Positions 21,889 to 33,484 of a stretch of DNA of 64,000 bases are shown here, piece after piece. How positions within the stretch are numbered: position 1 is the stretch's first letter; each line of letters begins with the position of its first letter. The notes under the pieces are model-generated. The model ran no database searches, was not told the origin of the DNA, and saw only the letters and a program-made list of their open reading frames with translations. Source of the stretch: Branchipolynoe longqiensis (Eukaryota; Annelida; Polychaeta; Phyllodocida; Polynoidae); contig CM059192.1 of the NCBI GenBank assembly GCA_030323885.1, positions 68,398,785-68,462,784 on the forward strand, given 5' to 3'. The position numbers were made by a program, and so were the translations under genes.

Positions 21889-22183
21889 CATACCTGCCAA
21901 CTATTACGATTTTGGCGGAATAATTACGATTTTTTTATTCTCATTCTGCCATACGAATTATATACATATTATTCCGCTTTTTCAACTGGTAATAATTTCT
22001 TTAATAATGTGCCTAAAATGTCTCTGAAAATGCACCAGAATGCAGCATTTTTTATGTATTTTTCAAATTTGTCCGGGGGGGGGGGGCATGCCCCCGGACC
22101 CCCCTAGAACGCTTGCGCGCCTCGCTTCGCTCGGATGGATTTCTATTATTAGGATTTTCGTTTAACAAAGGTTGGCAGGTATG
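21889..22183. mobile_element. TIR element, CATACCTGCCAAC family, copy 2
   Basis: Same ends as copy 1. The 6-bp flanks CAACAA (21883-21888, 22184-22189) match. Confidence 0.9.
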
Positions 22184-22221
22184 CAACAATTGTCCCCATA
22201 CCCACTGACTATAGCCCAAAT

Positions 22222-22451
22222 GTGTAAAACCTCTGTAAATCTACCAACCAGACTGACTTTAAATGGCCAGTTTAGGGAGGTGGGCGGTTTAGGGAGGTTT
22301 TTGTATCGTTACAATGGTATTGTATGGGTGATTGTCTGGGACCCAAATAAAGCGATCCATATAGACAGTGGTCAGTCTGTGGAGGTGGTCGGTTAGAAAC
22401 GTCTTATTGTATACGTAGTTGGTTATGTGGTCGGTTAGAGAGGTTTTACTG
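22222..22451. mobile_element. pogo-like MITE
   Basis: GTAAAACCTCTGTAAATC to GAGAGGTTTTACTG followed by TA. The right third is partly duplicated (GGTCGGTTAGAAACGTCTTA before the terminal GGTCGGTTAGAGAGGTTTTA). Confidence 0.85.
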
Positions 22452-22456
22452 TATAA

Positions 22457-23020
22457 GTAAAATATACCCTCCTGTGAATCGGTTTGTTAGCGCAAATATG
22501 CACATCAAGTCCAAATGTGTTTTTGTTTGTTAACACTCAACTATGGGAAATTACAAGTACAATATAATTGCGGTATATCCCCTGGCCCTGCACTCGTCGT
22601 TACCGAGACCACATACTATCACAGATCAAAACATTCCTTCAAAATCCTTGGGTGACTATCTTACCGTTAGTGGTCCACTTGTTTAGGTAGCTGACATGGA
22701 AGTATGGTTTCCAGAAACATCAGACAATAAAAACAGCTTTTTAATGTTATTGCGCATGTACCTTTGCTCGCGTATGTGCGGCCGCGTGCAACAGGGGCGG
22801 GCGGGAGGGGTAAAAACTACATTTGTGATTCCGTGTTAAATACATTGTTATTGCTCGCTTTAACTGGGGCAGTTAAACGAGGCGGGGTCTGATTCTGGTT
22901 GTAGCCGACTCAGTATCTGTGGTGGGTGGGTGTGGGTGGGTGTGGGTGTGGGTGTCGGATTTGTGCAGAGATTATGCACACACACCGTAGGGATGACTGC
23001 TGGGTCTGGTAACCGTCTAC
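22457..23020. other. No gene recognised; GGGTGT repeat
   Basis: A GGGTGGGTGT tract at 22921-22955; the rest is unassigned. Confidence 0.4.
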
Positions 23021-23023
23021 GGT

Positions 23024-23372
23024 TGGTTGGTTGTTGGAGTTTACGTCCTGGCAACATCTAAGGTCATATCAGGACAGGTACTGACTTGTGACAGGCACGC
23101 TCATGGTGGCTTAATAGTGCTGCCCCACTGGGAGATCAGTCCACCAGCAACATGACCTGATATCCCACTCAGTCACATTATCCGGACACTGAACCAACCA
23201 ATTCTTGCCCTATCCTTTTAATGCCAAACGCCAGGCTAGGAAGCGACAATAATCAATTTTTGTTTAAAGTCATTGGTTTGACTCGACCGGGGTTAGAACC
23301 CATGGATTCGAATGCCATGATCTATCAAAGCGGGAGATGGACGCTCAACTCATCCAACCATCCAATATGGTT
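23024..23372 (-). mobile_element. SINE-A, near full length
   Basis: Tail GTTGGTTGGTTGTTGGAG through the body to a degraded head around CGGGGTTAGAACCCATGG. Confidence 0.85.
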
Positions 23373-23667
23373 AAGTGATGGTATAGAAAGAAAACACTTT
23401 GTTACATCTATGGACTTTTCTTTTGAAACTAAATGGCATCACATCACTACTCCGGGGCTAGCATGCTAACCATTACACTACCTAATCTCCCTGATGCAAT
23501 CACCCTATCCACATGCTTGCCTGTCTATGTAGCTCCTTGCCTGAGAGGTCAGTGCAGACTACTACACTATATTGACATCATTTTGGCGAAATTTAAATAA
23601 TAGTTGGGTGTTGTTATTAGATCACAGCCAGTTATGTAAAGCCACAGTTACGTAGCGCATCGATCGG

Positions 23668-23886
23668 ACGTGGTTACCGAGTCGGTAGAGCGCTGGCTCC
23701 CCGTGCGGACGGTCGGGAGTTCGAATCTCAAAGATTGATTAGCACAGTGTCAGGATAATGTGACTGTGTGGGATATCAGGTCATGGTGCTGGTGGCCTGG
23801 TGCTGGTGGCCATGAATCTGCACGGTCACAAGTGCCCATGCTGGTGTTATGTTGCTAGGATGTAAAACAACAAACAAAACAAAACG
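23668..23886 (+). mobile_element. SINE-A with internal deletion
   Basis: Head GGACGTGGTTACCGAGTCGG and B box GGGAGTTCGAATCTC are joined directly to the GATTAGCACAGTGTCAGG body, so about 100 bp are missing. The tail is AACAACAAACAAAACAAAAC. Confidence 0.85.
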
Positions 23887-23923
23887 TAGAGCGCTCTGAT
23901 GTCATGGCGCTGTGCATCTGTAA

Positions 23924-24363
23924 AGGCTCTGTCACACCTCGCCGGATTGGGGAAACGGAAAGAAACCGAACAAAGTCTGTTGATATCAGGCAAAGTCCGG
24001 TTTGTGTCCGTTGATACCCGGCCCGATCCATTACAAGTTTTGAGCATGCACAACACTTGTAACGGATTGCGCATGACTGATGTAGGCTGTTATTATCCAT
24101 TACCATCCGTTACCCGCCCATTCCAGTCCGTTAATACATATCCATTACACATCCCTTGCCATTCGTTATATTGGTTTTTTTTATACTGAATTATCCGTTG
24201 ATTGTTAGATATGTTATCAACCGTTAGCGTCCGTTTCCATCTCTTACCAGTCCGTTACCGTCCGTTACATAATCGATACATTTCAAGTCTGAATAACTCG
24301 GACTAGAATATTTTTTGTCCGGTTCTGTCCGTTGCTCAATCCGCCATAATGTGACAGGCACTT
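23924..24363. mobile_element. MITE-like element, TCTGTCACA ends
   Basis: Left end AGGCTCTGTCACACCTCGCC, right end AATCCGCCATAATGTGACAGG; TAA flanks both sides allowing a 1-bp shift. The interior repeats TCCGTTA, GTCCGTTACC and CATCCGTTACC in degenerate form, many times. Confidence 0.75.
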
Positions 24364-24365
24364 TA

Positions 24366-24650
24366 ACCACCCAGATCGCACTGCGCGATGAGGGAAGAGA
24401 CCAGCGGGCAGTTGAAGTGCCGGTTAGGTCACGTGATCCAAAGCACATGGCGGGCGCGGCGCGGTGGGGGGTCCACCATACGAGTGAGTGGCAATTCGGC
24501 GGGATCCACTCAGGTAGCCAGCGCTGCGTGCTGCAAGGTGGCGAGGTGCATTGTGGGTGCCAGCCAGTTGGGGAGAACTCCCACAATTCCCTGCACTGAG
24601 AAGTACTCTCTAGTTTCCTGCCATCTGCACTTTATTTGAAGCTAGTATTT
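24366..24650. other. GC-rich, CpG-containing segment
   Basis: GC-rich between two MITEs. It contains the partly palindromic GTGCATTGTGGG ... CCCACAATTCCCTGCAC (24546-24597). It could be a promoter or 5' exon, but no transcript structure can be defended. Confidence 0.25.
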
Positions 24651-24656
24651 TTTATA

Positions 24657-24847
24657 CAGTAAAGCCTCTCTAACCGACCACCTCCCCAGATCGACCACTC
24701 CCCTATACCGATCGCTTTATTTGGGTCCCAAAGGATCACCCCTATAATACTATTGTACCGATAACAAAACTCCCTAAACCGACCACCTCCCTAAATGGAC
24801 CATTTACAGTTGGTCCCATGGTTGGTCGATTTAGAGAGGTTTTACTG
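24657..24847. mobile_element. pogo-like MITE
   Basis: CAGTAAAGCCTCTCTAACCG to TTTAGAGAGGTTTTACTG, TA at both sides; opposite orientation to the 18.5-kb copy. Confidence 0.9.
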
Positions 24848-24850
24848 TAT

Positions 24851-26460
24851 TTATTTCCGCCCAACTCAGCTGGGAGTTTCTTGAGTCCTCATATTATATT
24901 CTAACCTAGAACTAGGTCTCCCAAGTGATTTTCAAAAATAGTTTGGAGTTTGATTTAATGGATTTCACCTGTTAGTATATTGAATTTGAAATAAAATGAC
25001 ACCTCATTTGTGAAAATCGCTCTAATATTAAAGAAGATATGGACTTTTTTAGGTTGTTACTTTATTGTTCTCACCCAAAACTAAAAAGATAGCATTTTTG
25101 ATGGCTCCAAAAATTAAAATTAACCACCCTATCAGACTTCCTGTGTTTTTTCCTTCAAATCCATGGCCTATACAATGAGAATAAAAAGATCCAGGGGTCT
25201 GATGTGGTTACATTTCAAGATATACGTCTTCAAAAATGCATGAAATAACAATTTCCTTAAGTTCACCAATTTCCAAATTTCACTTTGGGGGCTTGGTTGT
25301 GGAAAGAATTGGCAATCATATTAAATTATTCTGATTTAGCCCTAACCTACTGATGAGTCTTGTCACAGCTATTTTTTTTCAGGACTACATATGCTTGGGA
25401 AAAGCTTACAAAAATTGGTTTAAAATGGTACAGAGCTCAATTTGACAAGTGATAAAATCCGGTAAAAGGAAACGCCCAACTTTGAGCAGGCTTAAAATGT
25501 ACAGAAAAGCACCCGTACAAGATAATTGCATGAAATTTTAACACTGTACTATCTTCAATATACTCTTTCTGTTTACATTATATACAATACAATTTGATAG
25601 TTGTGAATGTTTAAAAAAAAAATTTAATTCACACCCTGTGTGTGTGTGGGCAGTGTGCTGATGGCACATTGCATAACAACTGGCACATTGCATAACAATT
25701 TTAGCATTCAATTATTAAGTGGAGCCAACATACGTCTAGTAGAACCCACCTCGTGTTAAAGGTTTGCGCATGCTGCCACCTGGCGGCTTCCATGGTACAA
25801 CACGCATGTAATGGAGCCATGACGAGAAATAGGGCTAGCCTACTATTCAATCTGTATGTATGTGTTTATGTATTATGAATACAGACTTTATGTATCTATA
25901 CATGTGTTTATATATCTAATTATGTATGTGTCAAATTATAGGCGTAATTATTGGCATCATTATTTGCATAATAATTTTATAATTATATGCATAATTATGC
26001 TATAATTATATTATAGTATAATTATACTACAATTATATTATAGTATAATTAATCCAATAGGGTATAAGTATGCCAATTGAACTAGCGTAATCTGGAAATT
26101 TGGATGGAATTGACTCATTTGTCATTTTGTGGAATGCGCCACATGTTTTGTGTTAAGGGCTTTGGTGACATTTCGTGTAGCGTTGTCTTAAAGTTCAACA
26201 TGCGTCACCTGGGAGGAGCCGTGGTACTGACAGTTTGTGAATATCCCCTTATTGTGAAATTCACCGTGCAATGGCTGGGGTTTATTATTTGTTCAATATC
26301 TGTTGGGGTTTTGATTTGTGTAGACAACGCTGGGTTCTTTCCCCAGCATTCTTGGTCAATGTGGTTAAGGTTTTTGTGAAGTGTGCGACGTACTTTGTTT
26401 GCCATAGTTAAGAACGTGCATAGACACACCATGGTAGACTATTTTCATCGAAGTGTATAA
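24851..26460. other. 1.6 kb of AT-rich sequence, no gene recognised
   Basis: A direct repeat TGGCACATTGCATAACAA (near 25660 and 25681), repeated TATAATTATA motifs at 25975-26050 and short open frames on both strands at 26.1-26.4 kb without family resemblance. No SINE or MITE of the local families lies here, unlike most of the window. Confidence 0.45.
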
Positions 26461-26463
26461 AGA

Positions 26464-27117
26464 TTGTTTGTTTGTTGGTTGTTTTATGTCCTAGCAACAT
26501 CTAAGGTCATATCAGGACGTGTATGGACTTGTGACAGTGTGTAGTCATGGCGACTTTATAGTGATGTCCACTGGGAGAGGAGGTCATAAGCACCATGACC
26601 CAATATCACACACAGTCACGTTATCCTGACACTGAGTTAACCAGTCCTTGCCATATCCTATTAATGCCACGACTGGCACAGTGGTCGAATCGGTAGAGTA
26701 TGGGCCTGGGATGCGGGAGATTGGGAGTTCAGTTCCCGGTCGAGTCAAGCCAGTGACTTATAAAATTGATACTTGTTGCTTTCTAGCCTGGCGCTCTGTA
26801 TTAATAGGATAGGGCAAGCTCAGTGTCAGGATAATGTGACTGAGTCGGATAGCAGGTCATGGTGCCGGTGGCCTGATTTCTCATTGGGGGCAGCACTATA
26901 AAGTAGCCATGAGTGCACAGTCACAAGTCGGTACCCATCTTGATAGGACCTTAGATGTTGCAAGGACGTAAAACTCCCAACAACCAACCAACCAACCAAA
27001 TTAATTCCAAACGCCAGGCTAGGAAGTGACAAGTATCAATTTTTAACGTCATTGGTTTGACTTGACCGGGTTTGGAACTCGCGACCTTCCGCATCGATTC
27101 GGCTACAGCGTCCGGTC
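26464..27117 (-). mobile_element. SINE-A split by another SINE-A
   Basis: Tail and body at 26464-26668, then the remaining head at 26999-27117 (CGCCAGGCTAGGAAGTGAC through GCTACAGCGTCCGGT). The missing join is exactly where 26670-26997 sits; TATTAATGCCA and AATTAATTCCA at the two borders look like a diverged target duplication. Confidence 0.85.
26670..26997 (+). mobile_element. SINE-A, full length, inside an opposite SINE-A
   Basis: Head GGCACAGTGGTCGAATCGGT, B box GGGAGTTCAGTTCCC, tail AACAACCAACCAACC. Confidence 0.9.
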
Positions 27118-27507
27118 GTAAGCGTAGAATAGGACTTGAGTGTCCAACACCCACAAACCAGGCCTCTTGCTGCCCAACGCCGTGGGTTCAGAGAGCCTCA
27201 GCCACAGCGGCGATCAGTTCGGCACCGCCCCACCAGGGTGCGCTGTTTGTGTAGAAGGGAGCCCGCGTCTGGTCGGCGGCCAACCCTGCAGGGATGCTGT
27301 ACACGAGACCGCCCCACCGCAAACCCGTGGGACGCGCAATCAAACCCATGCCGCACCCTAGCGGGATCGCGCCGAACTACACCGCTAACACCGCCCCGCC
27401 GCAGCATTGCACTGTACTGCTGCTTGACCATACTGTCGGGTGCGGAGTGGTTGGTGGGTTGCGGCAGCTGTGGGCAGTGCGTGTGCCTGTGCGTCTCGTC
27501 TCGCCTT
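27118..27507. other. GC-rich stretch with overlapping open frames
   Basis: Markedly GC-rich for about 350 bp, with an AACCCTGCAG acceptor-like site near 27292. Three plus-strand frames are open for 70-170 codons, as GC-rich DNA often is. None shows a domain I know. It could be an exon or a CpG-rich control region; undecided. Confidence 0.25.
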
Positions 27508-27508
27508 A

Positions 27509-27758
27509 TGCCTGGTACACACATACCATATACGATTCGCGCACTAAAACTCGCGACTCGACCCGACTCGCTTAAAACTGGAAACGGGCCGATTCATTTT
27601 TCGAATCGCAATCGCAATCGGCCCGTTTTAGTCCTAAAACTGAGTTTTTAGTCATGAATCGCAATCGCGCACACCTAGCGATTTTTGGTTGCGAAACGGG
27701 CAGTTTTAGATCGTATACGGTAGGTGGGTGTGCACAAACGGTAGGTGTGTACTAGGCT
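27509..27758. mobile_element. MITE-like element, GCCTGGTACACAC ends
   Basis: The ends GCCTGGTACACACATACC and GGTAGGTGTGTACTAGGC are inverted, with TTA on both sides (27506-27508, 27759-27761). The interior reiterates AATCGCAATCG, ACTCGCGACTCG and CGGGCCGATT. Confidence 0.85.
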
Positions 27759-27765
27759 TTAGTCC

Positions 27766-28194
27766 CGTAGGTTTCATGCATTGTTGGCGTTGTGAGTGTT
27801 GGACACTGAAGCAGCTGGGGGAGGGGCTGAGCGTGGGAAAATCCTGACTGGCGGACAACTGTTATCTAACAGTCTCACGGTGTTTAAATACCGTGATGCA
27901 CCTCACCAGATTGTCTAGAAAGTGCTCGAGCTTGTAGCCGCGCCTTTTCTCTCCTCTCGCCCACTAATTGCTTGTTCTTTCCTGCTAGTCAACGCATCTT
28001 CCATTTGCCAAAGCGAGCGGCAAGCTGCGACTGAGTCGGGTGATTTCTCTATAGTCCATTTTGAGTGGCTTTCTACTTGGAGGTGGTATTTGAGTGACGT
28101 CTTCTGCCTGTCGGTGATTGAGTGGAATCACACTGTGGAGGGTGGAGGCTTATCGTCTGTGGGTGCCAAACCTCTTGTGGAAGCCGACAGTCCC
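27766..28194. other. No confirmed feature
   Basis: An open frame from 27922 runs into the 18-bp minisatellite. Its unique part shows no domain and is regarded as fortuitous. Confidence 0.35.
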
Positions 28195-28885
28195 TGTACA
28201 GGATACCGTTTCTGTAGGATATTGTCTTTGTACCGGATACCATCTATGTACCAGATACGATTTCTGTACATAATACTGTCTCTGTACATGATACCATTTC
28301 TGTACAGGATACCATCCCTATACAGGATACCATCTCTGTACAGGATACAGTGTTTGTAGAGGATACTGTCTCTGTATAGGATATTGTCTCTGTACAGGAT
28401 ACCATTTCTGTATAGGATGCTGTCTATGTAGAGGATGCTGTCTCTTTAGAGGATACCTGGCGCTTTAAAAGGACACCTACCCTTTAGAGGGTACCTGGCA
28501 CTTTACAGGATACCTGGCTAATTAGAGGCTACTATATCTGTAGAGAAAACTGTCTCTGTAGAATACTGGGATCTCATGTATAGGGCATCGTATCTGTAGA
28601 GGATACCATCTCTATAGAGGATAACGGCTCTATACAGGATACCGTCCCAACACAGGGTTATCATCCCTGTACAGGGTACCATTCTTACAGAGTATCATCG
28701 CCATGCAGAATACAATTTCTGCACAAGATATCATTCCTGCACATAGTAGTACCACCACCACCCCTCACTGGATACCATTCGCACACATGATACCATCTCT
28801 ACACAGGAACCTATCCCCACACAGGATACTATCCCTACACATGATACTATCCCCACACAGGATACCATCCCCACACAGGATGTCC
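28195..28885. repeat. 18-bp minisatellite CTGTACAGGATACCATCT
   Basis: Roughly 38 degenerate units of TCTGTACAGGATACCATC and variants (GTAGAGGATACTG, CACACAGGATAC). An 18-bp unit keeps the frame and gives a six-residue repeat (LYRIPS); not taken as a protein, since the array soon contains stops. Confidence 0.9.
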
Positions 28886-29026
28886 GGTGAATCACTGAGG
28901 AAGTTATAGAATGACACTCCATTTCTCAATTAGTGCATATTCCATTTGGCAGTTCTATAGGTAAGAGTAAAAACTGACCCCTGCATACTCCGGGTCTATT
29001 GGCGAGTCCAGCAGATAATCCCGCTT

Positions 29027-29470
29027 ACCTCCCTCCCTCCCTCCCTCCCTCCCTCCCTCCCTCCCTCCCCTCCCTCCCTCCCTCCCTCCCTCCCTCCCTC
29101 CCTCCCTCCCTCCCTCCCTCCCTCCCTCCCTCCCTCCCTCCCTCCATCCCTCCCTCCCTCCCTCCCTCCCTCCATCCCTCCATCCCTCCCTCCATCCCTC
29201 CCTCCCCCCTCCCTCCTCCCTCTCTCTCTCTCTCCCCCTCCCTTCATCCCTGCCTCCCTCCCTTCCTCCCCTCCCTGCCTGCCTCCCTTCCTCCCCTCCC
29301 TGCCTCTCTCCCTCCTCTCCCTCCCTCCCTCCCTCCCTCTCCTTCCCTTCTTCTCTCCCTCCCTCCCTCCCTCCCTCCCTCCCTCCCTCCCTCCCTCTCC
29401 TCCCTTCTCCCCCCCCTCCCCCTCTTTCCCTCCCTCCCTCCCTCTCCTCCCTTCTTCTCTCCCTCCCTTC
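29027..29470. repeat. CCCT (pyrimidine) microsatellite, about 440 bp
   Basis: Nearly pure CCCT with interspersed CCAT and CTCT. One strand is all pyrimidine over long stretches, so triplex or H-DNA is possible. Confidence 0.95.
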
Positions 29471-29916
29471 TGGAGACATGAACTCCATCTCACACAACAT
29501 GACAAAAAGTATCGGGTGCATATTTGATTGGGGATGACTATGTGAATGTTGACTTAGGCGTCGAACAGGCGCGAGAAGCTTGCATTAAAAAAACCACACC
29601 GAGAATTTAACCCACTGAACCAACTGCCGCTGCTCGCTCACCGCGCCCCTCGCGGCGAGTGTTGGCGGTTGGCGCGGTTTAGCGGCCCCGTGTCAGACAC
29701 AGCTATGTAAACCACAGTCACCACCAGGGGGCAGCTGGAGACGCGCGGTTTACCTGTATGCTGGTGTCCTCTTACCCGATGCAACGCCACTTTACGACGG
29801 CGGTGTGACAACAGCCGTCCTTCACCTTGGGTACTGGAGGAGTCGCTGCAAGTTAGGGGTGGGGGGGGGGGGGGGCGGAAGGGGAGTGTGTGGGAGTGCT
29901 AGGGAGACCAGCGGAA
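29471..29916. other. No feature recognised
   Basis: Moderately GC-rich, with a poly-G run at 29859-29873. No exon found. Confidence 0.4.
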
Positions 29917-30689
29917 GGGCGGTTATGCATGAACAACTTTTTATCGGCTCCGGTGTTAAGGGCGGCCGGCGGGTTAGCTAATGTCGGTGTTGGAATATGT
30001 GTCACGGGAAATGTATGTGACCAAAGTGTGGCGGAGTGAGCTAACCGATGCGTTATTTATAGATTTGGGAAATCCCTCTGAACCTGTTGCCAGCGGCGAT
30101 TTGTTTTGTTTAGATTCGACAGTATGAATATCGCTGCCAATGTAGCGGCGGTGGCATTAATATCGGTTAGATTTTAGGGTTAATTTAATGAAATATACAA
30201 CGATTTGAGTATGTAATTCTGTTAAATATCATCGCATTGAATAGATTTGGGCCTAATCGGTCCCTAACACTGCCGGGCACCAGCGAGCCTTGTTATTGCT
30301 GAGCCTGTTGCTGGCGAGCACCGCTATTTTACAATATCGCCGCCAATGCGGTGGCGGGTTTAGTTTACATTCATCGATTCGACAATATTAATATTGCCGC
30401 CGATGTAGTGGCAGCATTAATATCGGTTCGATTTTAGGGTTAATTTAATGAAATTTCACTCATTGCATATGTAATTCTGTTAAATATGATCGCATTGAAT
30501 AGATTTGGGCCTAATCGGTACTTAACACCGATGGTAAACTTGATATGGCTTGGGGCTAGCATAGACAACGTTAAGCTCACGGTGTTTCCCTAAACTGTCC
30601 ACATACATACCGACTTTTCTCCGCTAAAACGGAGATCGCCGCTAACCACAGGTTTGGAGCGCTAACACTGCTTCATGCATATGGCCCCT
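29917..30689. mobile_element. TIR element related to 2739-3714
   Basis: The ends GGTTATGCATGAA and TTCATGCATATGGCC are inverted, with GGA on both sides. Two internal units about 258 bp apart lie in the opposite orientation to those at 2.9 kb (GATTTTAGGGTTAATTTAATG; GCATTGAATAGATTTGGGCC). Confidence 0.7.
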
Positions 30690-30730
30690 GGAGTCATTGG
30701 CGCTTTATTTGCATTTACAAGCATTTGTTA

Positions 30731-31105
30731 TTTAAAGCTGCATAGTCCGATGAAAGCATCAACAGATTTGATCGATGAAAGCATCAACAGATTTAATCTA
30801 AGCTCTTACCTATATATATATATATCTAACTTAGATACCGGTGCACTGACCCTTTCGTGGTGATTTCTTTGCTAAATAGAAAGGAGTAGTAAGGCAATTT
30901 AGTAAAAAAAAAAAACTATTTCTGTTAAAGCCTATGTTGTCCAGCATTTGCCCAAATTAATTTTCAAATATATACAGCCAGTTATGGTAGTAGGTTAGTT
31001 CAAACTGAAGTGAGGTAGATCATAATGATCAACCTATTATATTTATCTATTTAAAAAAAAACCAATGACCAACTCAAAACCGTGGGATTATGTGACTTTA
31101 TAATC
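30731..31105 (+). mobile_element. TTAA-flanked MITE
   Basis: AGCTGCATAGTCCGATGAAAG, an internal TATATA expansion, then degraded end ACTCAAAACCGTGGGATTAT. Left flank TTAA present. Confidence 0.8.
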
Positions 31106-31198
31106 TCGATTGTCCCTTCAGTATGCGTGTTCTTGCCACCCTATCAGCTCATTTATTTGAGGCCTGTTTGATTTGACTGGAAGTGGCACACCCGTGGT

Positions 31199-31562
31199 GA
31201 TTAAAACGGCATACTTCGATGAAACCTTTAATTTCTAAACCAAAAGAATTATTGAGATTTGATTCTACACATCTAACTTAGATACGGTGCACTTATTAAA
31301 CATTTGTCACCACATAGAAGGGAACACTGAGGCGATTTAATAGAACGTGTAACTGCAGAAGTGTATTGAGTCAAGAATTGTTGCGTGCTTGCCAAAATTA
31401 ATTTACCATGGTTGCGCTTCCAAATATCCCAAAGGTTTGCCATTTAAAATAGAAGTTACCCCAAACTAAAGTAAGAAAGATTACAACGATCAGCCTAATA
31501 ATAATATATTTATTTCAGAAACTGACAGAAACTCAAAACCATCTGATTATGCAACTTTGACT
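31199..31562 (+). mobile_element. TTAA-flanked MITE, tandem neighbour
   Basis: ACGGCATACTTCGATGAAAC to AACCATCTGATTATGCAACT; same orientation as the copy 100 bp upstream. Confidence 0.8.
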
Positions 31563-31762
31563 AAACCCCCTCACACTCATTAATACCCGTGGGTGCCTGG
31601 ATCCCTACATTCACTGAGCTGCTCTTCCGTCCATAGAGCGGGGGAGGAGGGGTTGGGGGTGGGGGGGGGGGGGCTAAGTTGGTAAGTAAGTACGTGGCTG
31701 GTCCCTCCCACGTGCCATCACTCGGCGTAGGGCTCAGTTAAAGAGACGTTGATGTGTGCGTG

Positions 31763-32125
31763 TCGACCCGGTGTGGCCTGCTCAGCCGTGTCCCGTGCTC
31801 AGCCGTGTCCATCGCTTCTGCGCATGCGCGGATTTATTATTGTTTTTGTATCTCTTATTTCCTACTGCAGGAATTCACCACACTTTTATTCATCTTTTCT
31901 TGGCTGGGGGGGTGGGGGGTGGAGGGGTCTAGAATTAGCCTACTTAGGCCACGGTTGTAGTGAATATCCAAATAAGTCTTAGTGAAGCGTCTTAGCTGAC
32001 AGCTTGAATGTGGATGGATTTTGACGCATGCGCAGACGATGCTGTTAGATTTTGACACATGCGCAGAAGCGATGGACACGGCTGAGCACGCCACACGACT
32101 GAGCACGCCACACCGGCCGGTCGGC
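31763..32125. repeat. Inverted repeat with NRF1-like sites at both arms
   Basis: Arm 31763-31827 (GTGCTCAGCCGTGTCCATCG, CTTCTGCGCATGCGC) is the complement of 32057-32125 with few differences. The arms are separated by about 230 bp. Each inner border has GCGCATGCGC / ACATGCGCAG, resembling NRF1 sites (TGCGCATGCGC). A donor-like GGGGTGAGTGA follows at about 32212. Promoter or transposon end cannot be decided. Confidence 0.6.
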
Positions 32126-32344
32126 TGCACGGTGATGAGTGTGGACGCGGCGTCCCGCCCACAGAGTTGTAACGCGCCGAGCAGCTCGCGGAGCAGAAGG
32201 CGGCCGGCAGGGGGTGAGTGACAGGCGGGCGGACTGAGGTGCAACCCACGAGCAGCTCACTCACGGCAGAGCAGTAGTTTGTATCTGGATTTCGGCACGT
32301 CAATGGATTTCGGAGCACAACCGTAGCACCGTGTGTGGAAACTG

Positions 32345-32672
32345 TAGTTGGTTGATTGTTGCACTTGGCAACATCTACGATTGTTGTCCTGGCAACATCT
32401 ACGGTTATATCACGATGGGTACTGACTTGTGACAGTGCACACTCATGACTATATAGTACTGTCCCACTGGGAAATCAGGCCGCTAGCACCATGACCTAAT
32501 ATCCCACTCAGTCACATTATCCTGACACTGAGCTAACCAATCCGTTCCCTACCCTATTAATGATGAGCGCCAGCCTAGGAAGTGACAAGTATCCATTTTG
32601 TAAGTCATTGGTTTGATTCGACCGGGAATCGAACTCCTGATCTCCTGCGTTCTACCGATTCGGCCATCACAT
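32345..32672 (-). mobile_element. SINE-A, full length with small tail duplication
   Basis: The 3' block TTGGCAACATCTACGATTGT is duplicated as CTGGCAACATCTACGGTTAT. The head GCCGAATCGGTAGAACGC lies at 32648-32668 on the minus strand. Confidence 0.9.
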
Positions 32673-33150
32673 CGAGTGGACCATGTGTAGGACACTACTT
32701 CCAACTCGCTACATGGCAATGTTCTCATGAAGATTTGCCCTTTTTCTCCCCCCCCCACCATGTCTTTTCTTCAAATGGGCTTACTAAGGACTTACAGGAG
32801 CAATCAAGAAGATATTTGGATAGAGCATCCCTGCCTGCATTGTGCTGTTTTATTTCGGATGATCTCACATTGAACTATTGAACATCATACAAGGGATTTT
32901 AGCGGACCTCTGTGCAGGATGTAATATATATATAATATATGGAGTAATTGGGTGGTCACAACTACTTCAGTTACCAACAAGTACTCATTGAGTTTGGACC
33001 TTCACTGATTATACACAGGACAACACCAGAGGCTCTTTACAACTACAAAACTCTTTCAGCGAATACCCTTTCGGAAGTGATGCTGTTGTTTCGGATACCC
33101 AATTGGAAATGATGCTGTTCTCTAGGAGTTCTCTGAAAATATTATATTGG
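32673..33150. other. No feature recognised
   Basis: Short TA stretch at 32924-32941; nothing else. Confidence 0.4.
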
Positions 33151-33151
33151 T

Positions 33152-33437
33152 CTCACATCCTAGCAACACTAGTAATATCAGGACGGATGCAAACAATCGA
33201 GGTAGCTTTATAGTGCTGCCCTACTGTCATTATCCTACTGGCACCGTGATACAATAGACCACATCATCCTGATATCGATCTAATCAGTCCATGCCTTATT
33301 CGAGCAATAGCACCAGGCAAGGTAGCGGCAAGTTCCAATTTGATTTTGACTTGACTCAACCGGATATCGATCCGTTAACCTGAGGAGGCGGTCATTCTGA
33401 AAGCGGGTAATCTAACCGTTCGGTCATCCCATTTGGC
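33152..33437 (-). mobile_element. SINE-A, old diverged copy
   Basis: CATCCTAGCAACACTAGTAATAT..., GTAGCTTTATAGTGCTGCCC, and head remnant CCGTTCGGTCATCCCATTTGG. It ends about 50 bp before the candidate exon at 33485. Confidence 0.75.
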
Positions 33438-33484
33438 GGAGGTCCTAAGGAAGGCTTGAGAGTGTGGTAAGACACATTGTGGAC

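Noticed and set aside
26104..26432. Exon on either strand (91 and 75 codons)
   Set aside because: No splice-site support, domain or repeat match; left as unassigned.
27136..27651. 171-codon gene
   Set aside because: It runs from a GC-rich stretch straight into a MITE (27509), so the frame cannot be a real protein as a whole.
28955..29521. Gly/Arg/Glu-rich 188-codon frame and its Pro/Ser mirror
   Set aside because: Translation of the CCCT tract in several frames of both strands.
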